Shown here piece after piece: positions 1-5,104 of a stretch of 5,231 nucleotides of DNA. Origin of the DNA: Bacillota bacterium. GTDB taxonomy: Bacteria > Bacillota > Clostridia > Christensenellales > Aristaeellaceae. Position 1 is the stretch's first letter. Every line of letters begins with the position of its first letter. Location of the stretch: positions 1-5,231 of the forward strand of contig JAEWAH010000099.1 of assembly GCA_023391725.1 (NCBI GenBank). The letters are read 5' to 3'. The notes below the pieces were generated by a model. The model did no database searches. It was not told the DNA's origin and saw nothing but the letters and a program-made list of their open reading frames with translations. Made by a program: the position numbers and the translations under genes.

Positions 1-91
1 CGCATTCTTTTGTCATTCCAGCGGGGAAAGGGGCAGGATTGCCCGGCCAGTTTCGGTATCCCCTTGACCATGCATGGCATTTTGCTCCAAC
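1..91 (-). other. Presumed leader of a leftward gene beyond the left edge
   Basis: This stretch lies downstream, on the minus strand, of a good promoter-like sequence, so it is probably the 5' part of a transcript leaving the window. It contains a short palindrome (CCATGCATGG, 68-77) and a small hairpin (GGGCA 31-35 with TGCCC 40-44). One minus-strand frame is open from an ATG at 80-78 to the edge (26 codons), but that ATG would sit only about 5 nt from the predicted transcript start and has no spaced Shine-Dalgarno sequence. Another ATG at 16-14 also lacks one. I therefore do not call a gene here. Confidence 0.3.
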
Positions 92-119
92 ATTATAGCG
101 GAAATTTGGAAAAGAGCAA
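92..119 (-). promoter_or_regulatory. Leftward SigA-type promoter
   Basis: Read on the minus strand, TTGCTC (119-114) and a perfect TATAAT (97-92) are separated by 16 nt. Transcription would start near 86-84 and run out of the window. It lies just past the terminator of the SpoIID-like gene, as expected for a separate downstream transcription unit in the same direction. The -35 matches the consensus at four of six positions. What it drives cannot be seen. Confidence 0.55.
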
Positions 120-140
120 GAAAATTGCGGAAGGGATTAA

Positions 141-178
141 AAACAAAAAAGTGTCCTCCCGGTTCTGCCGGGAGGACA
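141..178 (-). terminator. Intrinsic terminator of the SpoIID-like gene
   Basis: An 11-bp perfect stem (152-162 with 168-178, arms TGTCCTCCCGG / CCGGGAGGACA) encloses a 5-nt loop. On the minus strand it is followed, after one C, by six T residues (150-145), a G, and then more T. It begins about 30 nt past the TGA stop of the leftward lipoprotein gene at 209. This is a textbook Rho-independent terminator. On the plus strand there is no U-tract after the stem, so it works in one direction only. Confidence 0.93.
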
Positions 179-208
179 AATTTAAGTCATGTGTCTATCA
201 GCAGCCTA

Positions 209-1213
209 TCACCACATGGATATGACCTGCACGTTTTTGAAGTATTGAAGAACGATCTCCTCGCCCTTCATGCCGCCTTCCGCCAGGCCGTAGGCGCCCC
301 ACTGGGGCATGCCTACCCCGTGGCCGAATCCTTTGCCCGACATGGCGATCTTCCCGCCCTTTACGGAGACGCTGGTCAGCAGCGTGGAGCGCATCTTTGT
401 GCTTCCCAAAGCGATGCGCAGCCTCACGGCGTCCACTTCCTGCCCGTCCACAGAGAGGGTCACGGCCCGGCCGCTTTCGCCCTTTTTCCCGATGGAGACG
501 CTCTTGGCGGAGGAAATGGAAGCTCCGGCATCCTTGCAGGCTTTCAGGAACTCGGCTTGAGAGAAGCTGGCATCCCAGGTCTTGGCATCTGCAGGAGCCT
601 TGTCGCTTTCCTGGCCGGCGACGCTGGTGGTATAAGGCGGCTCTTCCTTTTCATAGCCCAGGCCTTCCTTGGCCAGGGCGGTCTTGCCGCCGGAATGGGC
701 GTGGAACCAGGCATAGGGGAATTCCCCGTTGGAGGAGAGCACCATGCCCTTGGTGGAGCTTACGGCCTGCTTGACCCTGTCGTTGACATCGGCGGCGTTG
801 TAGGCCTGGGCCTCCTCTATATCGGTGGAGATGTCCGCGCCCTGGTATTTGCTCTGTTTTTCGGTGGTGAACTTGAGTACGAAAGTCCGGGCCAGGATGG
901 CCTGGGCGCGCAATGCCTCCATTGGCCAGTCGTTTTTCATTTCACCAGCCAGAACGCCCTGCAGATACGTTTCGATGTCCATCTCCTTGACGGACTTGTC
1001 ATCCACCACGTATACTTTCAACATCGGTACGCCGTTCCCATTTGTTTTTTTCAGTTTTTCGGGCAAGGGCGGCGAGGGAACCGCGCCGGCCTGGGCGCCA
1101 GTACCGGCCTTGGGGGCAGCTGAGGCCTGCCCCTTAGCATCCGGAGTGGAAGCGCAGGCGGTGAGCAGCATCAAAACCATGAGTAGCGGGACCAAAAGAC
1201 GGCGGGCGCGCAT
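209..1213 (-). CDS. SpoIID/LytB-domain lipoprotein (putative peptidoglycan lytic enzyme)
   Basis: The predicted protein has 334 residues. The start at 1213 is chosen because AAGGAGG (1227-1221) lies 7 nt upstream and translation from it opens directly with a lipoprotein signal peptide: basic RARR, a hydrophobic core, then the lipobox LTAC with Cys20. A flexible Ala/Gly/Pro-rich linker (about 21-60) follows. The SpoIID domain begins near residue 64 and includes VLAGEM, with Glu91 in the position of the family's catalytic glutamate, the FHAHSGGKT motif (170-178), and the C-terminal GFGHGVGMPQWGAYGLAEGG (295-314). Family members are lytic transglycosylases acting on glycan strands stripped of stem peptides; SpoIID does this during forespore engulfment. 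From memory, the C. difficile enzyme binds zinc through a cysteine pair; no cysteine occurs in the matching stretch here (126-138, around DIEEAQAY). The lipid anchor and this difference suggest a SpoIID paralogue, so I give no symbol. It is transcribed away from the str operon and has its own terminator. Confidence 0.9.
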   Translation of the reverse strand: MRARRLLVPLLMVLMLLTACASTPDAKGQASAAPKAGTGAQAGAVPSPPLPEKLKKTNGNGVPMLKVYVVDDKSVKEMDIETYLQGVLAGEMKNDWPMEALRAQAILARTFVLKFTTEKQSKYQGADISTDIEEAQAYNAADVNDRVKQAVSSTKGMVLSSNGEFPYAWFHAHSGGKTALAKEGLGYEKEEPPYTTSVAGQESDKAPADAKTWDASFSQAEFLKACKDAGASISSAKSVSIGKKGESGRAVTLSVDGQEVDAVRLRIALGSTKMRSTLLTSVSVKGGKIAMSGKGFGHGVGMPQWGAYGLAEGGMKGEEIVLQYFKNVQVISMW

Positions 1214-1220
1214 CGGAAAA

Positions 1221-1227
1221 CCTCCTT
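1221..1227 (-). promoter_or_regulatory. Ribosome binding site fixing the SpoIID-like start
   Basis: AAGGAGG on the minus strand lies 7 nt before the ATG at 1213. It rules out the upstream in-frame ATG at 1285, which has no such site and would add 24 residues ahead of an otherwise canonical lipoprotein signal peptide. Confidence 0.9.
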
Positions 1228-1413
1228 GATGATATCTGCGTAAAGCAGTTTCTCCGAAAGCGCGGTAAAATACGCTGTGCCGCATATGGAAATTCCAGGC
1301 GCGGAAGTCTAAAGCATAAATATAGGAAGTGATCGCGCCGGTGGATGGTCATGCATGCTTCCTTTCCGGAAACCCCTTTGCTTCATGTGTTGCATCTTTT
1401 TGTGATGGACCGA

Positions 1414-1442
1414 TTGACAGAAAAGGAAATCAATGATATGAT
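1414..1442 (+). promoter_or_regulatory. Main promoter of the str operon (SigA type, extended -10)
   Basis: A perfect -35 TTGACA (1414-1419) is followed after 17 nt by TATGAT (1437-1442), five of six matches to the -10 consensus. TG at 1434-1435, one base upstream of the -10, makes it an extended -10. Transcription should start near 1449, giving a leader of about 77 nt before rplGB. The strength fits a translation-machinery operon. Confidence 0.88.
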
Positions 1443-1448
1443 TATCTG

Positions 1449-1526
1449 GTTGTCCGCAAGCTATGTTTTTCTATGCCTTTTTGGGGAAAACAAGTGTTTG
1501 GAACCTTCGCAAAGGAGCGGTGAAGC
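1449..1526 (+). promoter_or_regulatory. Leader of the str operon mRNA with rplGB ribosome binding site
   Basis: The leader is U-rich and carries a near tandem repeat (CTATGTTTTT at 1461-1470, then CTATGCCTTT at 1471-1480). The ribosome binding site is AAAGGAG (1511-1517), 9 nt before the ATG. Two weak alternative pairings touch it: CCTT (1504-1507) with AAGG (1512-1515), and CTTC (1505-1508) with GAAG (1522-1525). I could not recognise a kink-turn, which would be expected if the L7Ae-type product bound its own leader. No intrinsic attenuator is seen. Confidence 0.5.
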
Positions 1527-1772
1527 ATGCTGGAACAGCTTAAAAATCCCACGAATCGCGTAGTTGGCACCAAGCAGCTCCTGCGCGCGCTGGAGGGCGG
1601 AAAAGTCGCCCAGGTGTTCGTGGCGGAGGATGCGGACGAATTCATCTACCGCAGGGTGCGTACTGCCGCTGAGCAAAGCAGGGTACCCGTTACGGTGGTC
1701 AAGACCATGGCGCAGTTGGGGCAGGCCTGCCACATTGATGTAGGCACTGCCGCCGCCGGGCTCTTGCGCTAA
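1527..1772 (+). CDS. rplGB: L7Ae/YbxF-family ribosomal protein (L7Ae-like, K-turn binding)
   Basis: This 81-residue protein is full length for the bacterial YbxF/YlxQ type of L7Ae/L30e/S12e/Gadd45 protein (about 80-100 residues). The diagnostic GTKQ (14-17), which contacts the kink-turn, is followed by LLRALEGGKVAQVFVAEDAD and ends in the typical C-terminal CHIDVGTAAAGLL. Family members bind kink-turn RNAs; the B. subtilis homologue binds them in vitro, but the cellular role is poorly defined. Its place directly before rpsL is the classical Firmicutes arrangement. Here it is the first gene after the promoter instead of following rpoC. The start at 1527 has AAAGGAG at a 9-nt distance. The stop is 65 nt before rpsL, with a hairpin between. 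Confidence 0.93.
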   Translation: MLEQLKNPTNRVVGTKQLLRALEGGKVAQVFVAEDADEFIYRRVRTAAEQSRVPVTVVKTMAQLGQACHIDVGTAAAGLLR

Positions 1773-1780
1773 TTTATTGC

Positions 1781-1814
1781 CTATAGGCTTCCGAGGGTTG
1801 CGGAGGCATTATAG
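1781..1814 (+). other. Intercistronic hairpin between rplGB and rpsL
   Basis: Positions 1781-1793 pair with 1801-1814 to form 13 base pairs, two of them G-U, with a single bulged A at 1808 and a 7-nt loop (AGGGTTG, 1794-1800). It ends 10 nt before the rpsL Shine-Dalgarno sequence. No U-tract follows, so it is not an intrinsic terminator. It could affect rpsL translation or mRNA processing. Confidence 0.6.
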
Positions 1815-1837
1815 ATATCTTTCCAGGAGGTGCTTCC

Positions 1838-2212
1838 ATGCCCACGATCAACCAGTTGATCCGCAAGGGAAGGGAAAAGGTCGTCAACAAGTCGACTGCG
1901 CCCATTCTGCAGGGATGCCCGCAAAAGCGCGGCGTCTGCCTGAGCGTGAAAACTACAACGCCCAAAAAGCCGAACTCCGCTCTTCGTAAGATCGCAAGGA
2001 TCCGCCTGACGAACCAAATCGAAGGCACTTGCTATATTCCGGGGATCGGCCACAACCTGCAGGAGCACAGCGTGGTGCTGATCCGCGGCGGCCGCGTTCG
2101 GGACCTGCCGGGCGTACGTTACCACATCATCCGCGGCGCGCTGGATACTGCCGGTGTTGCCAAGAGGATGCAGGGGCGTTCCCTGTACGGTGCAAAGCGA
2201 CCCAAGAAGTAA
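1838..2212 (+). CDS. rpsL: 30S ribosomal protein S12
   Basis: S12 sits at the decoding centre of the 30S subunit and helps monitor codon-anticodon pairing. The protein has 124 residues, the same as E. coli S12, and aligns with it without gaps in my reading. Conserved segments include INQLIRKGREK (4-14), CPQKRGVC (27-34), TTTPKKPNSALRK (39-51), GHNLQEHSVVLIRGGRV (71-87), DLPGVRYH (89-96) and the lysine-rich C-terminus. Lys43 and Lys44 are retained, as is Asp89, the site methylthiolated by RimO in E. coli. Residue 88 is Arg (codon CGG at 2099-2101) instead of the near-universal Lys, a position where K88R gives streptomycin resistance in other bacteria. The stretch NQIEGTCYIPG (59-69) is also slightly divergent, with Gly63 where Val is usual. 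AGGAGG (1825-1830) lies 7 nt before the ATG. Confidence 0.98.
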   Translation: MPTINQLIRKGREKVVNKSTAPILQGCPQKRGVCLSVKTTTPKKPNSALRKIARIRLTNQIEGTCYIPGIGHNLQEHSVVLIRGGRVRDLPGVRYHIIRGALDTAGVAKRMQGRSLYGAKRPKK

Positions 2213-2401
2213 TGAACGGCACACACCGCCCATGTGCGGTATTTTCGGGTCAAGCCAACCAGCCTTCTTCGGAACGGGGGAGGCAAAGGAACTGGACCCC
2301 AAAAACCGCGCCCTGCTTAAGCAGGGCGGCACGATGCTGACGTGCCGTATTGGGAAAGTGCAATCATTTCCGAACAGTCAAATGCATGAGGAGGGAATAT
2401 C
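2213..2401 (+). promoter_or_regulatory. Long structured rpsL-rpsG spacer, candidate regulatory RNA
   Basis: This 189-nt spacer is long for a ribosomal-protein operon; the two flanking spacers are 65 nt each. By eye it can form: a 5-bp hairpin (2225-2229 with 2236-2240); a helix of GGGTC (2247-2251) with GACCC (2295-2299), extended by CAG (2260-2262) with CTG (2292-2294); inside that, a C(UUCG)G tetraloop hairpin (2263-2267 with 2272-2277, one bulged C); a perfect 20-nt palindrome (2309-2328); and an overlapping 7-bp hairpin (2327-2333 with 2341-2347). In E. coli, S7 represses its own synthesis by binding the rpsL-rpsG spacer, so a similar role here is a reasonable inference, not shown. The rpsG ribosome binding site is AGGAGG (2389-2394), 7 nt before the ATG and outside these helices. 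Confidence 0.5.
2309..2328. repeat. Perfect 20-nt inverted repeat
   Basis: CGCCCTGC (2309-2316) and GCAGGGCG (2321-2328) flank TTAA, so the whole 20 nt is a perfect palindrome. As RNA it gives an 8-bp GC-rich stem with a 4-nt loop. On the minus strand it is followed, after three bases, by five T residues (2305-2301), but there is no minus-strand gene here to terminate. It shares two bases with the next hairpin (2327-2347), so the two stems partly exclude each other. Confidence 0.8.
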
Positions 2402-2872
2402 ATGCCCCGTCGTGGATTTATACCCAAGCGCGAAGTGCTGCCCGATCCCGTTTACGGGACGACCGTAGTCACCAAGCTCATTAACCAGATCATGTTGGAA
2501 GGCAAGCGCGGCACAGCTCAGACCATCTGCTATGACGCATTTACCGCCATCGCCGAAAAGACCGGCAAGGAAGCCAACGAAGTGTTCACCGCCGCGGTGG
2601 CCAACGTTGCTCCCCAGCTGGAAGTCAAGGCCCGCCGCGTAGGCGGCGCCACCTACCAGGTGCCTATCGAGATCCGCCCCGAGCGGCGCCAGACCTTGGC
2701 GCTGCGCTGGATCGTGGATTTTTCCCGCAGCCGCGGCGAAAAGACCATGGCCCAGAGGCTGGCAGCGGAACTGATGGACGCCGCCAACAATACCGGCAAC
2801 GCCGTCAAGCGCAAAGAGGAAATGCACCGTATGGCCGAGGCGAACAAGGCGTTTGCCCACTACCGTTGGTAA
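2402..2872 (+). CDS. rpsG: 30S ribosomal protein S7
   Basis: S7 is a primary binding protein that organises the 3' major domain (head) of 16S rRNA and lies near the E site and mRNA exit. The 156-residue product has the usual bacterial length. It starts with MPRRGFIPKREVLPDP and contains LINQIMLEGKRGTAQ (26-40), EVKARRVGGATYQVP (75-89), the RPERRQTLALRW block (93-104), RGEKTMAQRLAAEL (112-125), DAANNTGNAVKRKE (127-140) and the highly conserved end MAEANKAFAHYRW. All are S7 hallmarks. The start is fixed by AGGAGG (2389-2394) at a 7-nt distance. It is followed by fusA after 65 nt with no terminator. In E. coli this protein is the translational repressor of the str operon, which makes the long structured spacer just upstream relevant. 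Confidence 0.98.
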   Translation: MPRRGFIPKREVLPDPVYGTTVVTKLINQIMLEGKRGTAQTICYDAFTAIAEKTGKEANEVFTAAVANVAPQLEVKARRVGGATYQVPIEIRPERRQTLALRWIVDFSRSRGEKTMAQRLAAELMDAANNTGNAVKRKEEMHRMAEANKAFAHYRW

Positions 2873-2937
2873 GCTGATGTCCTATTCCCGTAAGGCCCTG
2901 GCAATTTTCATCCCTGAGGGAAGGAGAACGTACCACA

Positions 2938-5013
2938 ATGCCTAGAAGTCACCCCTTGAACATGCTGCGCAATATCGGCATCATGGCGCATATCGACGCC
3001 GGCAAGACCACGACCACTGAGCGCATCCTGTTCTATACGGGTCGGGTGCATCGCTTGGGGGAGGTGCATGAAGGCGCCGCCACCATGGACTGGATGGCCC
3101 AGGAGCAGGAACGCGGCATTACCATTACGTCCGCCGCCACCACCTGCCAGTGGAAGGGGCATCGCATCAATATCATCGACACCCCCGGACACGTGGACTT
3201 CACGGTGGAAGTGGAGCGCTCCCTGCGCGTTTTGGATGGCGCGGTGGCGGTCTTCTGCGCAAAAGGCGGCGTTGAGCCCCAGAGCGAGACCGTATGGCGC
3301 CAAGCCAACAAATACAACGTTCCCCGCATCGCCTATGTCAATAAGATGGACATCATGGGCGCTGATTTTTTCCGCGTGGTCCGCATGATGAACGACCGGC
3401 TCTCCGCCAACGCGGTGCCTATCCAACTGCCTATTGGCAGCGAGGCTACTTTCCGTGGCATCATCGATCTGGTGACCATGAAGGCGGAAGTCTATTACGA
3501 TGACGAGGGCAAGGACGTCCGTGAGGAAGAAATTCCTGCGGAGCTTTTGGAGCAAGCCGAAGCCTGCCGTGCCGTACTCATCGAGGCCGTTGCGGAAACC
3601 GACGAAGCCCTGATGGAAAAATTCTTTGCTGGGGAGGAGCTCTCCCGCGAAGAGATCATGGATGCCATTCGCAAAACGACTATCGCCTGCCGGATGACCC
3701 CGGTTTTGTGCGGTACTTCCTACCGCAACAAGGGCGTACAGCCCCTGCTGGACGCTGTTGTCAGCTATCTGCCCAGCCCCCTGGATATCCCCTCGATCAG
3801 CGGCATCATACCTGGGGAACCCGACAGCACGCTGGAGCGGCATTCCTCCGACGAGGAACCTTTCTCTGCGCTGGCATTCAAGATCGCGGTGGACCCCTTT
3901 GTAGGCAAGCTGGCTTTCTTCAGGGTATATTCCGGCGTACTGCAGAGCGGCAGCTATGTGATGAACAGCACCAAGCAAAAGCGCGAGCGCATGGGCCGCA
4001 TTCTTAGAATGCACGCCAACCACCGGGAAGACGTTGATGCCGTCTATGCCGGAGAGATCGCTGCGGCGGTAGGCCTTAAAGACACCACCACCGGCGACAC
4101 GCTGTGCGATGAAAAGAATCAAATCATTCTTGAGTCCATGGAATTCCCCGATCCGGTAATCCGTGTGGCCATCGAGCCCAAGACGAAAGCCGGCCAGGAC
4201 AAGATGACCATGGCGCTTATCCGCCTGGCGGAAGAGGATCCGACTTTCAAGACCTATACCGACCAGGAGACCGGGCAGACCATCATCGCCGGGATGGGCG
4301 AGCTCCATCTGGAGATCATCGTGGACCGGCTGATGCGCGAATTCAAGGTGGAAGCCACTGTGGGCAAACCGCAGGTGGCCTACCGTGAAACCATCCGCAA
4401 AAACTCCCGCGCCGAAGGCCGCTATGTGCGCCAGACCGGCGGACACGGCCAGTACGGCCATTGCTGGATCGAACTGTATCCTCAGGAGCCCGGGAAGGGG
4501 TATGAGTTCGAAAACAAGATCGTTGGCGGCGTGATTCCCAAGGAATTCATCGCCCCAATCGACGCAGGCATCCGGGAAGCATCCTCTTCCGGCCCCTTGG
4601 GCGGCTATGAAGTGGTAGACTTTAAGGCAGTAGTGGTGGATGGCTCCTACCATGATGTAGACTCCTCCGAAATGGCCTTCAAGATCGCCGGCTCCATGGC
4701 TTTCAAGGAAGCGGTGCGCAAGGCGGATCCCTGCTTGATGGAACCCGTGATGAAGGTGGAGGTCATCGTCCCCGAACAGTACATGGGCGACGTGATCGGC
4801 GATATCTCCAGCCGCCGTGGACGCATCGAGGGAATGGAAGCCCGCATGGGCGACCAGACCATCCACTCATTCGTGCCGCTCAGCGAAATGTTCGGCTATG
4901 CTACCGACCTGCGCTCCCGCACCCAGGGCCGAGGCATGTTCTCGATGGAATTCGACCATTACGAGGAAGTGCCCAAATCCGTTGCGGAAAAGGTCGTAGG
5001 AAAGCGCGAATAG
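2938..5013 (+). CDS. fusA: Elongation factor G
   Basis: EF-G is the GTPase that drives translocation of tRNA and mRNA and, with RRF, recycles ribosomes. The 691-residue protein has the full five-domain length. The GTPase motifs are intact: P-loop AHIDAGKT (17-24), switch I RGITI (59-63), DTPGH (81-85) with the catalytic His85, NKMD (135-138), and CGTSYRNKG (258-266) in the G5 region. The G' insert occupies roughly 160-255. Domain III contains GMGELHLEII. Domain IV holds the TGGHGQYG loop (500-507) and the GSYHDVDSSE tip with His572, which reaches the decoding centre. Domain V ends in TQGRGMFSMEFDHYEEVP. In the domain IV loop, His503 stands where Arg is common; I do not know whether this matters. 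AAGGAG (2921-2926) precedes the ATG by 11 nt, a rather long spacing. No frameshift is seen. Confidence 0.98.
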   Translation: MPRSHPLNMLRNIGIMAHIDAGKTTTTERILFYTGRVHRLGEVHEGAATMDWMAQEQERGITITSAATTCQWKGHRINIIDTPGHVDFTVEVERSLRVLDGAVAVFCAKGGVEPQSETVWRQANKYNVPRIAYVNKMDIMGADFFRVVRMMNDRLSANAVPIQLPIGSEATFRGIIDLVTMKAEVYYDDEGKDVREEEIPAELLEQAEACRAVLIEAVAETDEALMEKFFAGEELSREEIMDAIRKTTIACRMTPVLCGTSYRNKGVQPLLDAVVSYLPSPLDIPSISGIIPGEPDSTLERHSSDEEPFSALAFKIAVDPFVGKLAFFRVYSGVLQSGSYVMNSTKQKRERMGRILRMHANHREDVDAVYAGEIAAAVGLKDTTTGDTLCDEKNQIILESMEFPDPVIRVAIEPKTKAGQDKMTMALIRLAEEDPTFKTYTDQETGQTIIAGMGELHLEIIVDRLMREFKVEATVGKPQVAYRETIRKNSRAEGRYVRQTGGHGQYGHCWIELYPQEPGKGYEFENKIVGGVIPKEFIAPIDAGIREASSSGPLGGYEVVDFKAVVVDGSYHDVDSSEMAFKIAGSMAFKEAVRKADPCLMEPVMKVEVIVPEQYMGDVIGDISSRRGRIEGMEARMGDQTIHSFVPLSEMFGYATDLRSRTQGRGMFSMEFDHYEEVPKSVAEKVVGKRE

Positions 5014-5025
5014 GCTCAGTAGACT

Positions 5026-5057
5026 TTGAGGAACGGGTGTAGCCCGTATTCCTTCAA
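5026..5057 (+). other. Intercistronic hairpin between fusA and tuf
   Basis: A bulged stem forms from 5026-5037 with 5043-5057. CGGG (5034-5037) pairs with CCCG (5043-5046) around a 5-nt loop, and GGAA (5030-5033) pairs with TTCC (5049-5052) beyond a 2-nt TA bulge. A-T and G-C pairs extend it outward with one more bulged T. No U-tract follows, so read-through into tuf is expected. It could be an RNA processing or mRNA stability site that lets tuf accumulate separately from fusA. I found no good tuf-specific promoter in the 91-nt spacer. Confidence 0.5.
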
Positions 5058-5090
5058 TGAACTTTCCTGGGATTTCAATGGATTGTATTA

Positions 5091-5096
5091 AGGAGG
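5091..5096 (+). promoter_or_regulatory. tuf ribosome binding site deciding between two nearby ATGs
   Basis: AGGAGG lies 8 nt before the ATG at 5105 and 3 nt before another ATG at 5100. Only 5105 opens the EF-Tu frame. The ATG at 5100 is too close to the site and its frame stops after 14 codons. Confidence 0.9.
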
Positions 5097-5104
5097 CAAA
5101 TGAA

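Larger units (their letters stand above)
1214..1526. other. Divergent intergenic region between the lipoprotein gene and the str operon
   Basis: These 313 nt contain no credible gene. The right half holds the str promoter and leader. For the leftward gene I find no convincing SigA promoter; TATATT (minus strand, near 1323) and TATTTT (near 1272) resemble -10 boxes but have no matching -35. I also could not recognise a SigE, SigF or SigG promoter. Small palindromes occur at 1350-1357 (CATGCATG) and 1363-1372 (TTTCCGGAAA), between the two genes' likely start regions; they could be operator half-sites, but nothing supports a specific regulator. Confidence 0.5.

Noticed and set aside
68..77. CATGCATG motif shared by 69-76 and 1350-1357, as paired operator sites
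   Set aside because: An 8-nt self-complementary match can recur by chance in 5 kb, and the surrounding bases differ.
74..1123. A 349-codon open frame on the plus strand opposite the SpoIID-like gene
   Set aside because: It is the antisense shadow of a gene with recognised domain motifs, ribosome binding site, lipobox and terminator. Its translation resembles no known family to me.
1211..1285. Longer start for the SpoIID-like protein at 1285
   Set aside because: It would add 24 non-hydrophobic residues before the signal peptide and has no ribosome binding site, whereas the start at 1213 has AAGGAGG at 7 nt.
2221..2231. An 11-nt match (ACACACCGCCC) to the universally conserved 3' part of 16S rRNA, with a looser CAAAGGAA match at 2284-2291
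   Set aside because: It is suggestive next to an S7 gene because S7 binds 16S rRNA. However, the two pieces are in permuted order, the second match is short and expected by chance, and the first is not in the core S7 contact region. It is too weak to claim rRNA mimicry without comparative data.
2225..2245. Hairpin followed by ATTTTC after rpsL, as a possible terminator
   Set aside because: The stem is only 5 bp and the T run only four. Termination here would cut rpsG, fusA and tuf off from the main promoter.
2301..2328. Minus-strand intrinsic terminator formed by the 20-nt palindrome and T5
   Set aside because: Three bases separate the stem from the T run, and no minus-strand gene ends here.
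2212..2340. A 42-codon frame starting at an ATG that overlaps the rpsL stop codon (TAATG)
   Set aside because: The overlap would suit translational coupling, but codon use is poor (repeated AGG, CGA), the product is an unremarkable Arg/Pro-rich string, and the region is better explained as structured spacer RNA.
2908..4866. A 652-codon open frame on the minus strand opposite fusA
   Set aside because: fusA is unmistakable in the other direction. Long antisense frames arise from G/C-ending codon bias, and this one shows no recognisable motif or good start site.
5063..5091. Possible tuf promoter (TTTCCT, 17 nt, TATTAA)
   Set aside because: The -35 is poor, and the start point would fall inside or after the tuf ribosome binding site.
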